Below are positions 44,623 through 57,154 of a stretch of 64,000 nt of DNA, piece after piece. A program made the position numbers and the translations under genes. A model generated the notes under the pieces. That model did no database searches, was not told the DNA's origin, and worked only from the letters and a program-made list of their open reading frames with translations. This stretch comes from Cystobasidium ongulense (lineage: Eukaryota > Basidiomycota > Cystobasidiomycetes > Cystobasidiales > Cystobasidiaceae). The stretch spans positions 496,001 to 560,000 of the forward strand of contig BQUP01000009.1 of the NCBI GenBank assembly GCA_022835595.1, written 5' to 3'. Positions within the stretch are counted from its first letter, which is position 1; each line of letters opens with the position of its first letter.

Positions 44623-47600
44623 ATGGCGTCCAAGGGCAAGGGTCGCGCACCCGACTTCAGTCTGGGCACGTACGATGACGAGGACAGCAATGCTGTTGCG
44701 TTTAGAGAGCGCATGCTGCACAAGCTGCGTGCCGGCCATGTAGCGTGAGCACAAAGACACGTGCAAAGATGGTGTCAACGACACTGACTACTGTGACGAC
44801 TGTATGCCTTCGTATACCTTACAGCACGCATAAGATCACCGCCTGGTGTCCTTGCACCGGCCTCCTAGCCTACCCAGCTCCTCGTCCCCGCTCGCATTCA
44901 CGTCAACAGCATCCGACAGCTTCGACATCCCTGCTTCCACATGCAGCAGCGACCTCGAGCCCATCAATATGCATGACTCTGCCTTCTCTCCCCTCTCATA
45001 CTGACGACGAGTACCCAGAAGTGTCGTTTACGCTTACTCTACCAGAAGCTCCAGGCGCTATCCTCCGAAACAGTGGTCATGAGCATATCTCGCATCTTTC
45101 CTTTTCACCCGATGGCAATTATCTAGCGGTCTTCACATCCTTCAAAAGCGACGTCAACAACAATAACATCAGCCAACGTGGCTCAGCGCGATTCCTGCTC
45201 TATCAGCGTGGAAACGAATTGAATCCTTGGTCGTGCACTTTCGATTGGGATGCTCGAAGAGCGAAAGCGAACCTGGTCGCTGCTAGCAGTACAAATACCC
45301 AAGGGAATACCGGTGTCAGACTTGATTCTGCCGCTGTCTTGGATGTACGTTGGCTTCAGAAGGAAGCCAAAACCCCCACACAATCTGCAAGAGAGGGGAG
45401 AAAGAGAAATCACGATGCACTACTTGATCTCTCGGGTACTTTGACCTTGACTGCTGTATTGCAATCGAATGAGGTTTGTCTGTCCATCGAATGTCTAGTC
45501 CTCGATTGTAGACATGCTAACGATCGTTCCGTCCTCTTTCCAGCTCTTCCTGGTTCACCTTCCCTTTCAAGCCATTCAGCCCCAAATCTATGTGCTATCA
45601 CTCGATGACTCTCTGTCGACAACGCAAGATCTATCCGCTTTCGGTACAGCTTTTTCGCCCTTGCCGTTAGCCATGCCCTCTACTATTGGCGCTTCGACTA
45701 CACTTCTCGACGGCGGAATGCTAGACAGTTTAGGTATGAATCTGATCGGCACGGCGCCTATCGATCCACTACAGAAAGCCTTGAACAATCTCACATCGAA
45801 CACGAATGGAAATTCAGGACTTCAGAATGTACAAGATTCGGCAGTGCCGTTCAGCTTATCGAATATTGCTATGACAGAAGCTACGAAAAGCACAAGACTA
45901 GCAAGCATTGGACCGTGTACTACGCTGCAGAAGGATAGCAACCTACCCGAAGCACCTTCAACACTGTTCACAGAGTTCCTTCTTGCATATCAAGAAGCTT
46001 ACCAGCCGAAGTTATTGCGACAGACGACTTCTGGATCGGCTGCGGTCGGCACTGTACTTTCAAGCAATACAACTGCAATGCTTTTAGATCCAAACCCCGT
46101 TACTGGCAGTATCGGTGTTGTGCAAGCGAGTCAAAGTGGCCCCGAGAACTTGCAAGGCCTGTCGCAGACAAGCGCCGATATGGCTCAGACTACCTCGCAG
46201 TCTCTTGATCAAAAATTTGGCTTGCCAGACCTACAATCATTCGGCCTAAGCACAGGCTTTGAAACTGGTTATGGCGATCTAAACTTATCAGCACTTGATG
46301 ACATGTTCGATAACGAATTTGGCAATGGAGGCGATAATGGGGTCAATATAGGAGGTTTATCATCTACTTTGAATTCCATAAACGAAGATTTCGCGAGTTC
46401 GTTCCCTTCTACAACTGAACCTAATGGTGCTCCATCGCCTTCTAAAAAGGAACTGTCTTCAATAAATCAAGGCGATGGATCTGGAAGCTTTGATATTATT
46501 GGCAATGGAATGAATAGATCTGAAAGTCCTTCAAAGAGTATTCTTGATGGAAGCCATAATTTGGAAAGTAGAGGAAATAGTCCCAGGAAAAGCTTGATTG
46601 TTCATGGAGCTGAAGATGATCTTCCGGAATTCTTGGAAGGCGCTTTGGATGGCGGACGGGTAGAGGCCATGTCTGAGATTAAGATATCACAGATCAGAAT
46701 CGAATGGACGGAATATGGTGTTCTGAGTGAGCTTTTCCTCAATCTTTCGTCCTTCTTTCAACGAAGTATCTAAGTAACTCATACTGACGTGCAAACAATC
46801 TAGGTGTTGCTGTCATGCCCGCCAGTACCATCACTTCTCAGACGGCATGCCTATTAGAGTCGACGGCACCGCCAGTACCAAGCCTGATCACTCATCTATA
46901 CTTCTCATCCGATAACCAAGGAGACGCTTCAACCCTCGTGACCGTCTCTTACACTCTATCAAACGATACCAGGGATGCGTTATCACGTATACAAAGCTAT
47001 TCGATTTCACAGGAGCCATTCATGTTATCAGAGGCCTTTTCTACTCTCGAAGGACGGAAAGCAGATCCGGACCCATCTATACTTCAACAAACACAAGACT
47101 GGGTAGTCAAGCCTATACACACTGCAAAACCGGAGAACCTTGCTCGACATGATTGGGCTTTCCTTGATGTATGGGAGCAAGCTGGAGAGATGAAAGGTAC
47201 ATTCTTAGATAGAGAAGGTTCTTTACACCTTTTGCACTCGACTAGGTATGTTAATCTGTGAGCATTTTAATATTATCAACTTCATCTTATTGAAACGAAA
47301 TGCTTTTCCAGTGACCATGAGAACGACAAGACACTTCCTCTGCCCAGGCATTGTAAGTCTGTTCTGCGAAATAAAGCCGCGGTGTGGTGTCTATACTTAC
47401 TTACGATCTGGTCAAATCTTCAGTTCCCTTATCTGTAACTATTTCTCCATCTTCGCACTTGGCGCTAGCTTGTGCCATCGACGCATTCGACGAAGCTTCA
47501 ATCGTCGGCAAGCCTGCTATCTTTGCTCTACAGCCGGGCCATGCACGATCACTCCTCAAAGTCGACGATGAAGCTCAAAGCGAAAGTAAAGCAAACATCA

Positions 47601-48990
47601 TCAATCCCAATTCGAGCAACTTACCACAAGCCCTGATAGACGGTTTAGTGGGTAGGAAAAGCATCAGAGACGTTCTGATTCTGGCGGACAGATTGTCTAC
47701 AGGTAGGCGATTTTCAACAGGGCCGACTCTTTTTATTTTTGCACTGATGTCGCTATTACACTAGATGGGAAAGTGGACCTGCTTCGACAGAGCTGGAAGA
47801 TTGCTTCTAGCTTATTACAAGGTGCCAGAGTTGAGCAAACTCGATTATTGTGGCCTTTGCTGGGGGTACAGCGTCAGCTTCATTCGTGAGTACTGCACTT
47901 ACATTAGAAACGACCTTTACTGAAATTCTATCACGCATGCAGAGGCTCTTCTGTTGCTATATTAGATGACATTATGCAACTTTCGTCGTGTTTGAGAATT
48001 CTCCAAGATAATAAAGCCACTTTCCGCAATGCTTCACAACAAGCTGGATCTCAAATACAAGTCAACGAGACTTTCGATGGAGGTAGGTTGATCTTGTACT
48101 GCAGCAGATGATATTGGATTTCCCTGATGAGAATGCCATCAGACGCAGTGTGGCCGATTATTGGACACATCACGTGGATGTTTAACCTTTGGGATCGCAT
48201 CATCACAAAGATGACTTCAGATGAGCTGGATAGAGGTAAGGGGCAATTGTTCCAAGGCCAAGACAAGTCCCACTTGAACTTATTGAGTTACATTGCGTTC
48301 ATCGTTTCTTAACAGATTGGTCCAGTGCTTCATTCCTCATCATGCACCCACTGCCTCGCATGTTGCAGCAGCGTCTGGTCCGCTTGATTGCGAGATTCGC
48401 CAACTATATGATGAACTTGCGAGATGGAACGCTTCTAGTACCTGTCTCAGAAAACGCAACTGCCGCGGTGTCAGAGACCGAGCTTGCCAAGACTGTTCTA
48501 GGGGATATCATCGTTAGTCAACGTCAAAAGACGCAGGAATGGAATAATATGCTACAAGGTCTCACGAACAGGCTTGGAACAGAATGGACGGGTGAGATTT
48601 GTCTCCTTTGCGTACTTTCTTGTGAACTTTCCTTACTGACCCCGCTCTTGTCATGCAGACGACATCTCCAAAGGCCGCGAAGCGTTGTTGACTTTACAGC
48701 TCCCTTCCCAGCTGGAGCGGACGGCTAGGGAGATGGCATTCGGAATGAAACAGAAGCTATTGCCACTGGTAAACGTGAAAGCGGTGGCTACCAACCTCAA
48801 GACTGGTACAGGCAAGGACGAGGTGGATGTCATTACAACTGTGCCATTGAAAGGTGGCAATACCAGTCTGAGAAGATGCACGCTGTGCTTGGGCAAGACT
48901 CATCTCTACCTGGAAGGCAATAGAAGTGAATGGGAAAGCAGTAAACGAAGAAGCTGCGTGTGTGGAGGACAATGGGTAGCAGCGCCTTGA
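44623..48990 (+). CDS. MED16: Mediator complex subunit 16 (Sin4/Med16 type)
   Basis: Eleven coding exons: 44623-44744, 44825-45473, 45544-46726, 46804-47245, 47312-47352, 47424-47702, 47765-47885, 47943-48082, 48143-48235, 48316-48591 and 48659-48990, 1225 residues. Med16 sits in the tail module of Mediator, linking activators to RNA polymerase II. The N-terminal part has WD-like strands (THKITAWCPCTGLLAYPAP, HISHLSFSPDGNYLAVF). A Gly/Ser/Asn-rich disordered block fills residues about 300-650. A helical middle follows, and the C-terminus is cysteine-rich (RRCTLCLGKTHLY, RRSCVCGGQWVAAP), matching the zinc-binding end of Med16. The name rests on this overall layout and on the C-terminal CxxC pairs, not on a long conserved motif, so another WD40/zinc scaffold remains possible. 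Confidence 0.7.
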
Positions 48991-49322
48991 TGAGGGCGAC
49001 CGCCACTAGAAGCTGTTCCCGCATGGTCTGAAGTCGCAAGTGTCGTGTTAGGCGTGTATAGACAGTTAATGCTGTTGTTCAACATATACGGCTCACATTG
49101 CCGCAGTTCTTGCAACAAGAGCTTCACGCATCTTTGACCCGATCACCCTCCGTCGAGCTGCAAGCCGGCCACGACATTGGATCTTGCATCTATCCATTCA
49201 ACCATCAACTAGCAGTATTTTGCACGCTGTACCTCCCTCAAGTGACTGGAAGAGGTCCCAGGTGCACTTCGTCGGCAGTCTGACTGTGTAGTCGCTCGCA
49301 CAAGGTACTGCAAGCTACCAGC
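48991..49322. other. Intergenic between MED16-like and BRO1 genes
   Basis: About 330 bases, tandem orientation. No gene, box or repeat stands out. Confidence 0.5.
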
Positions 49323-52300
49323 ATGGCGTCAGCTGTATCACCACTCGTCTCGGTTCCACGCAAGACGACGACCGACGTCGACTACTCGGCTCCCATCAAG
49401 CAGGTCATCAGCACGACGTATGGCGAGCCGGCAGATAGATACACCGAAGAGATAGCCAGCTTGAACCGGGCCAGGCAAGATGCTGTGCGGGGAGCGGCTG
49501 GCAGCGACTTGACTGCACGAGACTTGCTGTACCGCTACTTTGGACAATTGGAGCTGCTGGAACTGCGCTTCCCAGATCTACGAGTGCCATTCCCGTGGAA
49601 TGATGCATTCACACCATCAAAGAACATCTCGCAGCTCTCGCTGGCCTACGAGAAAGCCAGCGTCATCTTCAACATCGCAGCCACTTTGTCGGCATTAGCC
49701 GCTGCACAGAACAGATCCTCGCCGGAAGGCCTGAAGCGAGCCTTCAACTTTTATAGATCATCAGCGGGCATGTTCACCTACATCAACGACAACTTCCTCC
49801 ATGCTCCGTCAACCGACCTGGGACGCGACCTGATCAAGGTACTCGTATCGCTCATGACAGCTCAAGCGACCGAAGTGTTCCTAGAGCGTATGAACGAGGA
49901 AAAGAGGTCGCCTGGATTGAAAAGTAAGATTTGTGCGCAGGTTGCCGCTGTGTACGCTGGCATGGTGGAAGATGTAAAGGAGAATGTTAGCAAGGGTTAT
50001 TTCGACAGATCATGGCTTGTTGTCGTCCAAGTGAGTCCGGATGCGCACATCGTAGAATTCTATGGGTACTCATATCTAGCTACTGTTGTCTCTACAGACA
50101 AAAGCCAAGTATTTTGCCTCATTGGCTCAATATAACCGTGCACTGGCCGATATAGCAGGCTCGAAGCATGGTGACGCCCTTGCGAGGCTGACCATAGCCG
50201 AGACAAACGTCAAGGAGGCTATTCGCCTTTCCATGACATACGGAAGTTCGTTCTATATCAATGCAGTAGCATCTGCGGCCTCTACCCTGCCAACGGACGC
50301 CGCAACGTCGCTGCAAGAGATGTGCAAGAACCTCTCCACGCTAATTAGCGAATCCAAGAATGCTGCACAGAAGGACAATGACCTTATCTATCATGCAATC
50401 GTTCCTAGCGAAGCCAGCTTGCCAATCATCGAGAAGGCAGCCAATGTTGCTGAACCTATACCTATTCAAGAAATCTACGCTACTCCCGAGGTACAAAAGC
50501 TAGTCGGACAAGATATCTTCATCAAGCTAGTCCCACTGAGCGTCATTGAGAGCTCATCTCTATACTCCGAGGAGAAGGCAAAGATTCTTAGAACAGAAGG
50601 AGAGAGATGCGACCTTGCTGATGGAGAGATGCAAGCTATGCTAGAACACCTTGGTCTACCAGGGAATCTTGCCAAATTCAGGGCAACGGGTGCGAGTACT
50701 GGAAACGGTGATCCAATGGCAAGCATGGCCGATCCTGGAGGTCAAGTTCGAGCATGGTCAGCCGAGATTAAAGACTCTGAGTCATACAAACGTACCGATG
50801 CGTATATCACCGAGCTCGCTTCACTGCGCGATAAAGCGACCGCGGAACTCGAATACTGTTCCCGCGAGCTGGATACAGAACAACGCGAGTGCGAACAAGC
50901 TCGTGTCAAGTATGACTACCTCTTCGAGCAGTCTCCTTCAGCTGGACATACCAAGTCTTGGCGCACTGACATCAAGAACGATAGGGAAGCTCTCAGTCAG
51001 GCGAGAGCTAGTGATGATCAAGTGTTCTCTCTATGGTCGAGCGTACGAGATGATGTCAATGCGTTGGCTGCAGGCGATGAAGTCATAGAAGGCATCTTTA
51101 GCGATACGATTGCACGGGTGGAGCAGAACAGCGGTAACTCAGGTAGAGGTCGTGATTTACTAGATCTTGATCTCCCGGATGAAGAAGGGGAAGAAATGAA
51201 TAGGCGCATTGCAAGCATTCAGGAATCGTTATCGCGTCTATCGAAATTGAAGAAGGAAAGGAACGATGTATTGGCAGACTTGAAGGAAAGAGTCCACAAC
51301 GACGATATATCACAACTACTCATCCTGAACCGAAAGTCTCAAAATGTAGAACCGACACTCTTTGCTGCAGAACTAGAGAAATTCAGACCTCATCAAGCTA
51401 GGATACAAGCTACAATCGCCTTGCAGCAATCAACTTTACAGCAGGTACAGAATGTATATGGACAGCTTACTTCGGGAAAGAAAGGTAAAGAGATACAGGA
51501 CCGCTTTGTCAAAATTGAAAGGGCAAAGAAGGATCTTGTTGCTAGATACAAACGAGCTCACGACGCGTACCTCGAGGTCAGAACAAGTATCACGTAAGTA
51601 CCTAAAATATAGAGCGCTCTGCTGCTGTTTGCTGAGATATACCACCTTTACAGGAAGGGAGCCGAGTTCTATCGGGACCTTGCACAACTTGTCGGAACAC
51701 TCAAAAGTGAAGTGTCCCAGTTCGTCTCAGCGAGAGCGGCAGAACGATCACAAATGCTTTCACAGGCGGAAATGAAGCAGAGAATGTCGAATTCAAGCAG
51801 TCCATCTGCTTCAAATACCTTAGACCGCTCGTTTGGGTCGATGAACCTTGGGCAACCTTCTTCTCCACGCTCGCCAGCTGGGCAGAATCAACAACCGCCT
51901 CGTACTTTCACAAGCTCGAGTTACCCTTCAATGGCTCCTTCTCAACCTTCTCAGCCAACCCAGCCTTCCTATTCTCCGTACGGGGGTCCACCACCTCCGC
52001 GACTACCCACTGCGACATCCACCTATTCCAATGGTCCAGGTTCAGCTTATCCAAGCTCATCAACACCCTCACTGCCGCCCAAACCGCCGACTCAAGGCAA
52101 TGCGCCTTACAGGCAGGCAAGCATCTCGAGTCTACCCCCTCCTCCTGGTCAGCCACACTATACCTCGCATACCCCGAATGCAATGCCACCACCCCCTTCC
52201 AATCTCAATTACAATTCCACCTACGCATCTCCGCCCAGTGTACAGCCGTCATACCTGCCTCCTCCACCTGCACATTCAAGCTATAGTAGTCCACCTCCAC

Positions 52301-52647
52301 CTCCACCCCAGCACCCTTCACACACTGGATATCCTTCGTATGGTCAACATCCAAGTTTGCCTCCTAGACCACCTCCGCAAGCACCATCGTATTCTTCCTA
52401 TGCACCATCGCCAGCACCACCTTCGAGCTATTCGAGCTATTCCTCTGCCCCAAGCAGTCAGCCACCTCAACAACAAACCCACGGCTCGTACTCATCGCAA
52501 CCACAGCAGGCTTACGGTCAACCCCAGTATGGCGCTCCGCCTGGCCACCCTCAACATCAGCAGCAGTATGCGCAACAGCCTCCGCCGCCGCCGCACCAAT
52601 ACCCTCACTACAGCGGCCAACCTCAGCCCCCGCAGCCTAGATACTGA
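49323..52647 (+). CDS. BRO1: BRO1/ALIX-type ESCRT-associated protein
   Basis: Three exons: 49323-50030, 50098-51593 and 51654-52647, 1065 residues. The Bro1 domain starts at once ([58 protein letters not shown]) and covers about 380 residues. It binds Snf7/CHMP4 of ESCRT-III at endosomes. A long coiled region follows, the V domain (residues about 390-760), with acidic heptads. The third exon gives a Pro/Ser/Tyr/Gln-rich tail of about 290 residues with many short PPPP and YSS/YPS motifs, the usual partner-binding end. BRO1 (vacuolar sorting, ubiquitin recycling via Doa4) is favoured over the pH-signalling paralogue Rim20/PalA because of the N-terminal sequence, but the paralogue choice should be tested by phylogeny. 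Confidence 0.9.
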
Positions 52648-52733
52648 TCGCATCTCTGTGTAATATTCGAATTGTGATGCAATAGTTGTTACAAATTGTG
52701 TTTTGAAGTGAAAGAGTATACAGTAAGATGCCT

Positions 52734-54419
52734 CTACAGTGCGCCCTTTTGATGCAGCTCTGCAATCGCCGCATCGTCCAGACCCAATTCTCCTCTTAAA
52801 ACTTCCAGAGTATGCTGACCCAGTACGGGTGGAGGTCGAGTGACTGGCATTTTCTCTCCATCGTATGCTATAGCAGGCGCGACTAGCTTTAATTTTCCTG
52901 CTCGAGGATGATCGACTTCTGTTACTATCTTTCTAGCAATAGCTTGAGGGTGTTCAAAAGTTTTCTGAATATTGTTGATTGGTGCGAAAGGTAACCCTTT
53001 ACCTTTTAAAGCTTCTAACCATTCATCTGTAGTTTTAGTCTCTAAAATATCACTAACATTTTGTACTAGTTCCTTTCGATTTGCAACTCTAGCTGAATTT
53101 GTAGCGTATTTAACATCATTTGCCCATTCTGGTCTATTGAGAACATTACTTAAAAGTCCCCATTGTTTATCATTTCCAGCACCAATCATTATAAAACCAT
53201 CTTTTGTAGGCAATGTTTGATAAGGTACTATAGAAGGATGTGCAGTACCTTGTCTTTCTGCTTCTTGACCTGCTACTAGATAGTTTGAAGCTATATTCGC
53301 TAATGAAGCGATTTGAGCATCAAAGAGAGACGCATCTATATGAACTCCTTTCCCGGTTTGCTGTCGACCGATTATAGCTGCCAGTACAGCGTGTGAAGCG
53401 TATAAACCGGTTGTCAGATCTGTAATTGCTACCCCGACCTTGACGGGTGTACCATCTCGCTCGCCTGTAATGTGCATGAGACCAGCTTCGGCCTGTTAGG
53501 GTAAGAATCTTAGTAACTGTTGCGGCTAGCAGGGAATGTACGAAGTCAGTCTTACTTCAATCATCACGTCGTATCCCGGATTGCTCCTGTATGGTCCAGT
53601 CTGGCCATAACCTGATATACTCGCGTAGATGATGCCGGGATTGATAGCTTTACAGTCCTCATAGCCTAATCTCATTTCATCCAGCTTGCCAGGGACATAG
53701 TTCTCCATCTGGAATCGTTGAATCAGTCAACATAGTGATCGTTCAAAACGTCAAAAAAAACTTACCAGGACATCTGCTTGTGAGACCAGTTTTCGGACTA
53801 GATCTTGCCCTTCTTTGGTTTTCAAGTTCACGCCGAAACTCCTCTTACCTGGTCGCATGGCATATTCATCAGCGCTGTTTCGAAGTATCTTTTAAAGTAT
53901 AGGAGGCATACCTCTATTCACACCGAGGAAATAAGCAGACTCTGGAGGTAATTTCGACCAATCTTGAATTGGAAGTTGACTGGAGCTGCCTTCTGAAGCG
54001 TCAGGCGAGGGCGGCGGAGTCGGAGGTTGTTCTATAGTAGGCGCAGAAGGGGGATACCTAGAGGTTTGGAAGTCATCAGCGTACTCGTACAAGTGGTACT
54101 GGCGAGCTCTTAGTACCATTGTCGAGTATCGTCCCCTCTGGTAGGCTGTAGTGGAATAGATCAGCATCCTTGAAAACAAGAAGCGCAATTACTTTATACG
54201 TACATGTTCTATCTTGATTACATCTGCACCCAAGTCGCTTAATAGCATACTACCATATGGGCCAGCAAGTACTCGTGTGAGATCGACTACTTTGATGCCT
54301 TTCAGGGGCGGCTCGAACTGGCGTGTTGATCTCGTAGATGAAAGCCATCTTGAAGATGAAGGAGGATATCTATGTGTCTTGGGTATGCACTGACATGTCC
54401 TCCTACTGAGAGCTTGCAT
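52734..54419 (-). CDS. Family III CoA-transferase (CaiB/BaiF type), probably mitochondrial
   Basis: Six exons on the minus strand: 54419-54204, 54145-54117, 54057-53912, 53848-53766, 53708-53556 and 53492-52734, 461 residues. The first 35 residues are Arg/Ser-rich with no acidic residue ([19 protein letters not shown]), a likely mitochondrial presequence. Family landmarks are [58 protein letters not shown] and [33 protein letters not shown] lies in the central domain. It moves CoA between carboxylic acids, most like the succinate:hydroxymethylglutarate/glutarate enzymes (C7orf10/SUGCT). Exon 2 is 29 bases. A Pro/Ser-rich insert ([16 protein letters not shown]) follows DDTRQW. The final exon is AT-rich. 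Confidence 0.9.
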
Positions 54420-54871
54420 GGTAGCAAGTTACTGCTGGTGAGAGAGAAACCCCAAACCACCTTCTGCCCGGTTGTATGGAGTGCCGGTCTTTATTTTTGG
54501 TTGGGTCCAGTCGGAGGTGTTGATGGAGTGGCCTGGCAGGAAAGCTTGAGCTATGCGGTCCAGCTGTCTGTTCAAGGTGCTCTCAACACGATACTCGTGG
54601 AAATCAACGATATCTGTGTGCGATTTGACCTCAAGCCAGTCGGTGGGAATCTCACGTGCGTCGAGAGCGGCCCGTCGAGGCTTCGGCTGTGGCGGAGGAG
54701 GATGTACATGTCCAGGACAAGGACAGGTTAGGCTGGTCAGTTGTGCTTTCATTCTGACTGTGTCTGGCTTCAAGGTTCAATCGCTTCCTTTAAAAGGTGC
54801 TTTCCAGCTCGGTTGCTTCTTTCAAGTGTTCCAACTGTTATTACGTGATCGAGCACCTTAACAAAAGCAAG
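54420..54871. other. Divergent promoter region of CoA-transferase and TSPO
   Basis: About 450 bases between the two starts. Plus- and minus-strand frames here (for example 54429-54773 minus) look like chance frames. No specific box recognised. Confidence 0.45.
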
Positions 54872-55872
54872 ATGCCTTACCAACTGTAAGCAGCCATAAC
54901 ACAGCCAGACTTGAAATACGGCTCACGACAAGCACTATCGAGACCATCTCTGTTCTACGACATCCCACGCAGCCTTCCCTGGGCTGTAGGTCTGCCCCTC
55001 CTGCTCGGCAGCTTGAATGGCAAGGTCACCAAAGACAATGTGAATACATGGTATCCTACACTCAGGCAGCCACCTCCTGGACCTCCACCTCGCTGGGTCT
55101 TTCCAGTAGTATGGACGTGAGCGGCCGTCCTGCATGTTATGAACTCGTGGTTCCCTAGCTTCCAGCTTCCAAGCTCGCCTTTGGTTGCGTTGTCTCCGAA
55201 GCGGGGGGAATATCACAGCATGAATAACATAACTGACTGAACTTGCGATTATACGATAATAGAGCTCTATACGCTGGAATGGGATGGGCAGCTCATGTCG
55301 CTGTCAAAGCATTGGATACATCGCCCCGTCTAGCCGTTCGAGAGGCTGCATCCACTAGTTTGGTACTATGGTATGCTCAATTCGCTTTGAACATGGCATG
55401 GACACCTCTCTTCTTCGGTGCCAAGAAGGTGAGTTCATGCTCGCATTAGAGATCTATACCCTGTACATCATTGAACGCTGATCCTACTTGAATATTGTCT
55501 ATACAGACCGGTATTGCTGGATGTGATATCCTAGCACTCTGGGGTACCGTAGCTGCTTTGACTGTAAGTCAGATACGCTCGCAGGATGTAGGCCAGGCGG
55601 CACTTCTGACTTGACATCGCTCTTTAATGCAGGTACAAATGGCCAAAGTCGACCAGCGAACACTCTTCGTCTTCGTTCCTTACATGACTTGGCTATCGTA
55701 TGCTGTAAGTACCGACTTCATACAAGCTAATGCTGTCGCAGTGTAGAGATGTTATAGCTGACAGATACATGCGCGCGTACAGTCATATCTCAACCTAGGA
55801 GTATGGTATCTCAATGGTGGAGAGGCAAAGATTGATAAACTCAAACAAGAGGGCAAAGACAAGAAGAATTAA
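54872..55872 (+). CDS. TSPO/MBR family membrane protein
   Basis: Six exons: 54872-54885, 54943-55116, 55263-55428, 55507-55563, 55633-55704 and 55783-55872, 190 residues, the usual size. The first exon is only 14 bases (MPYQ plus two bases) and was chosen because it restores MPYQLPSLFYDIPRSLPWAV, like the start of other family members. Then GLPLLLGSLNGKVTK, NTWYPTLRQPPPGPPPRWVFPVVWT, a five-segment bundle, the Trp-rich WYAQFALNMAWTPLFFGA, and the end MTWLSYASYLNLGVWYLNG. TSPO proteins bind porphyrins and sterols and sit in the mitochondrial outer membrane (animals) or secretory membranes (plants). The C-terminus KEGKDKKN-like tail is lysine-rich. Identification is strong; physiological role in fungi is unclear. 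Confidence 0.93.
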
Positions 55873-56806
55873 GAAGATTCAGTAAATCCATTGCATGGAT
55901 ATTTCAATAGCTCGCTGCCCTACGGTACACTCTCGAAACATCAGAAAAGACAAACAAACGTGTAGCATCTTCTTGGATGGTGAAAGGCTCCATACATGCA
56001 ATCAATCTTTCATTACGCGATGATTGAGCGGAAGAGAAATGTGTCAAGTTCATGTCCTGATGTTTTGTTAAACCGACCAGATCCAGAGACAGAGACTACA
56101 GACACTCTTCTGGCGGATGTTCGCTTTGCCTGTCTTCCCTCCTTCTGAATGTCTGCCATCCTTGGCACCTGATCACTCCAGGCTATCTATCTCAGTACCA
56201 GTCCCTGCCACAAACTGCGCCTTGGTAAACTTCAAGAACGGAAAAGGTGCCGAACGAGCGGCTGAACAATTAGCTGTACCTTGTATGATTTACTAAAAGA
56301 AGAGAACTGTTCGGGTTAGAGGAACACTGCTTCGAATTACATTCGAGAAAGACTCGAATTCACGTCGTCACTTCCGACTGATAATGATTTTCTTTCCAAC
56401 AATACTTACGTACTCGCGCATAGATCTCGACAAACTGCCCTTTGTTTAACAGCCCTTTTGTTCTGCAGAATTGTCAGACAAGCTTAACGAATTTCAAAGA
56501 CTGGAGCCGTCGACGATAAACCAACAGCTCACTTTGGACAACACTCTGCTTTCTTCTTCACCCATCCATCCATCTTGGATGGGTCACATAACATAAAAAG
56601 CAAAACATAAACATTAGAAAATAGAAAAGAAAACATAATGACGCCGTGTACGCTTCTTACAGCATGACACCATGACGCAAACAAAAGAAAAACCCTACAA
56701 AAAGCAAGAAAATCAAACAAAACAGAATTAAAAAACAAGCTTCACAGAGGGTGAAATGCACAGCTTGGTCGAGTGAGTACAAGGGCTAAGGCGTTTGGAA
56801 TCTAAT
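55873..56806. other. Intergenic, AT-rich toward the right
   Basis: About 930 bases with no coding frame. The part 56400-56760 is AT-rich. A perfect 9-base inverted repeat with a 7-base loop lies at 56560-56584. Confidence 0.45.
56560..56584. repeat. Short hairpin (9-base stem, 7-base loop)
   Basis: ACCCATCCA at 56560-56568 pairs with TGGATGGGT at 56576-56584. The arms overlap a small CATC repeat, which partly explains it. Function unknown. Confidence 0.6.
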
Positions 56807-57154
56807 ATGTCTCAGCTCACGCCTATATGGCTTGGACAGGAAAACCTCGACGAACCAAGAACGCGTAACGCAATCCGAAGGCTAGAAGAAGTAGCGAAGG
56901 CGAAAGCCGGCAGAAGGAAAATCAGAGATCAGCTTGTGATTGCGAAGAATGAGAAGAAAATAGAAGCCGATTTCTCATCCGTACCTCCGACATCGCCAGC
57001 ATCATCAGAAGCACAATACCACGGGAACAGGATATATGCGCTGGTCGAGCATAGTAAGTCGTAGCTTGACGAGGATGATCGGAAGTGTCGATGCTTTGCA
57101 GCTCCAGCATTGCAGATACGCTTCCTTTCGTGGCCCTCAGACAAGACCATCTAG
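56807..57154 (+). CDS. Small charged protein, 99 residues, function unknown
   Basis: Two exons, 56807-57053 and 57102-57154, joined by a 48-base GTAAGT...TGCAG intron. Product begins MSQLTPIWLGQENLDEPRTR. A helical, very basic-acidic region (AIRRLEEVAKAKAGRRKIRD) follows, then a Ser/Pro stretch, and it ends IRFLSWPSDKTI. No signal peptide, membrane segment or known domain. The helix and the tidy splice favour a gene; the short length keeps confidence moderate. Confidence 0.45.

Noticed and set aside
51848-52663. Alternative 271-codon frame overlapping the BRO1 tail
   Set aside because: It is the shifted reading of the proline-rich repeat; the BRO1 frame continues directly from the conserved domains.
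54903-54942. Longer TSPO start using the open frame from 54911
   Set aside because: That frame has no ATG at its head. Splicing from the 14-base exon gives a start like other family members.
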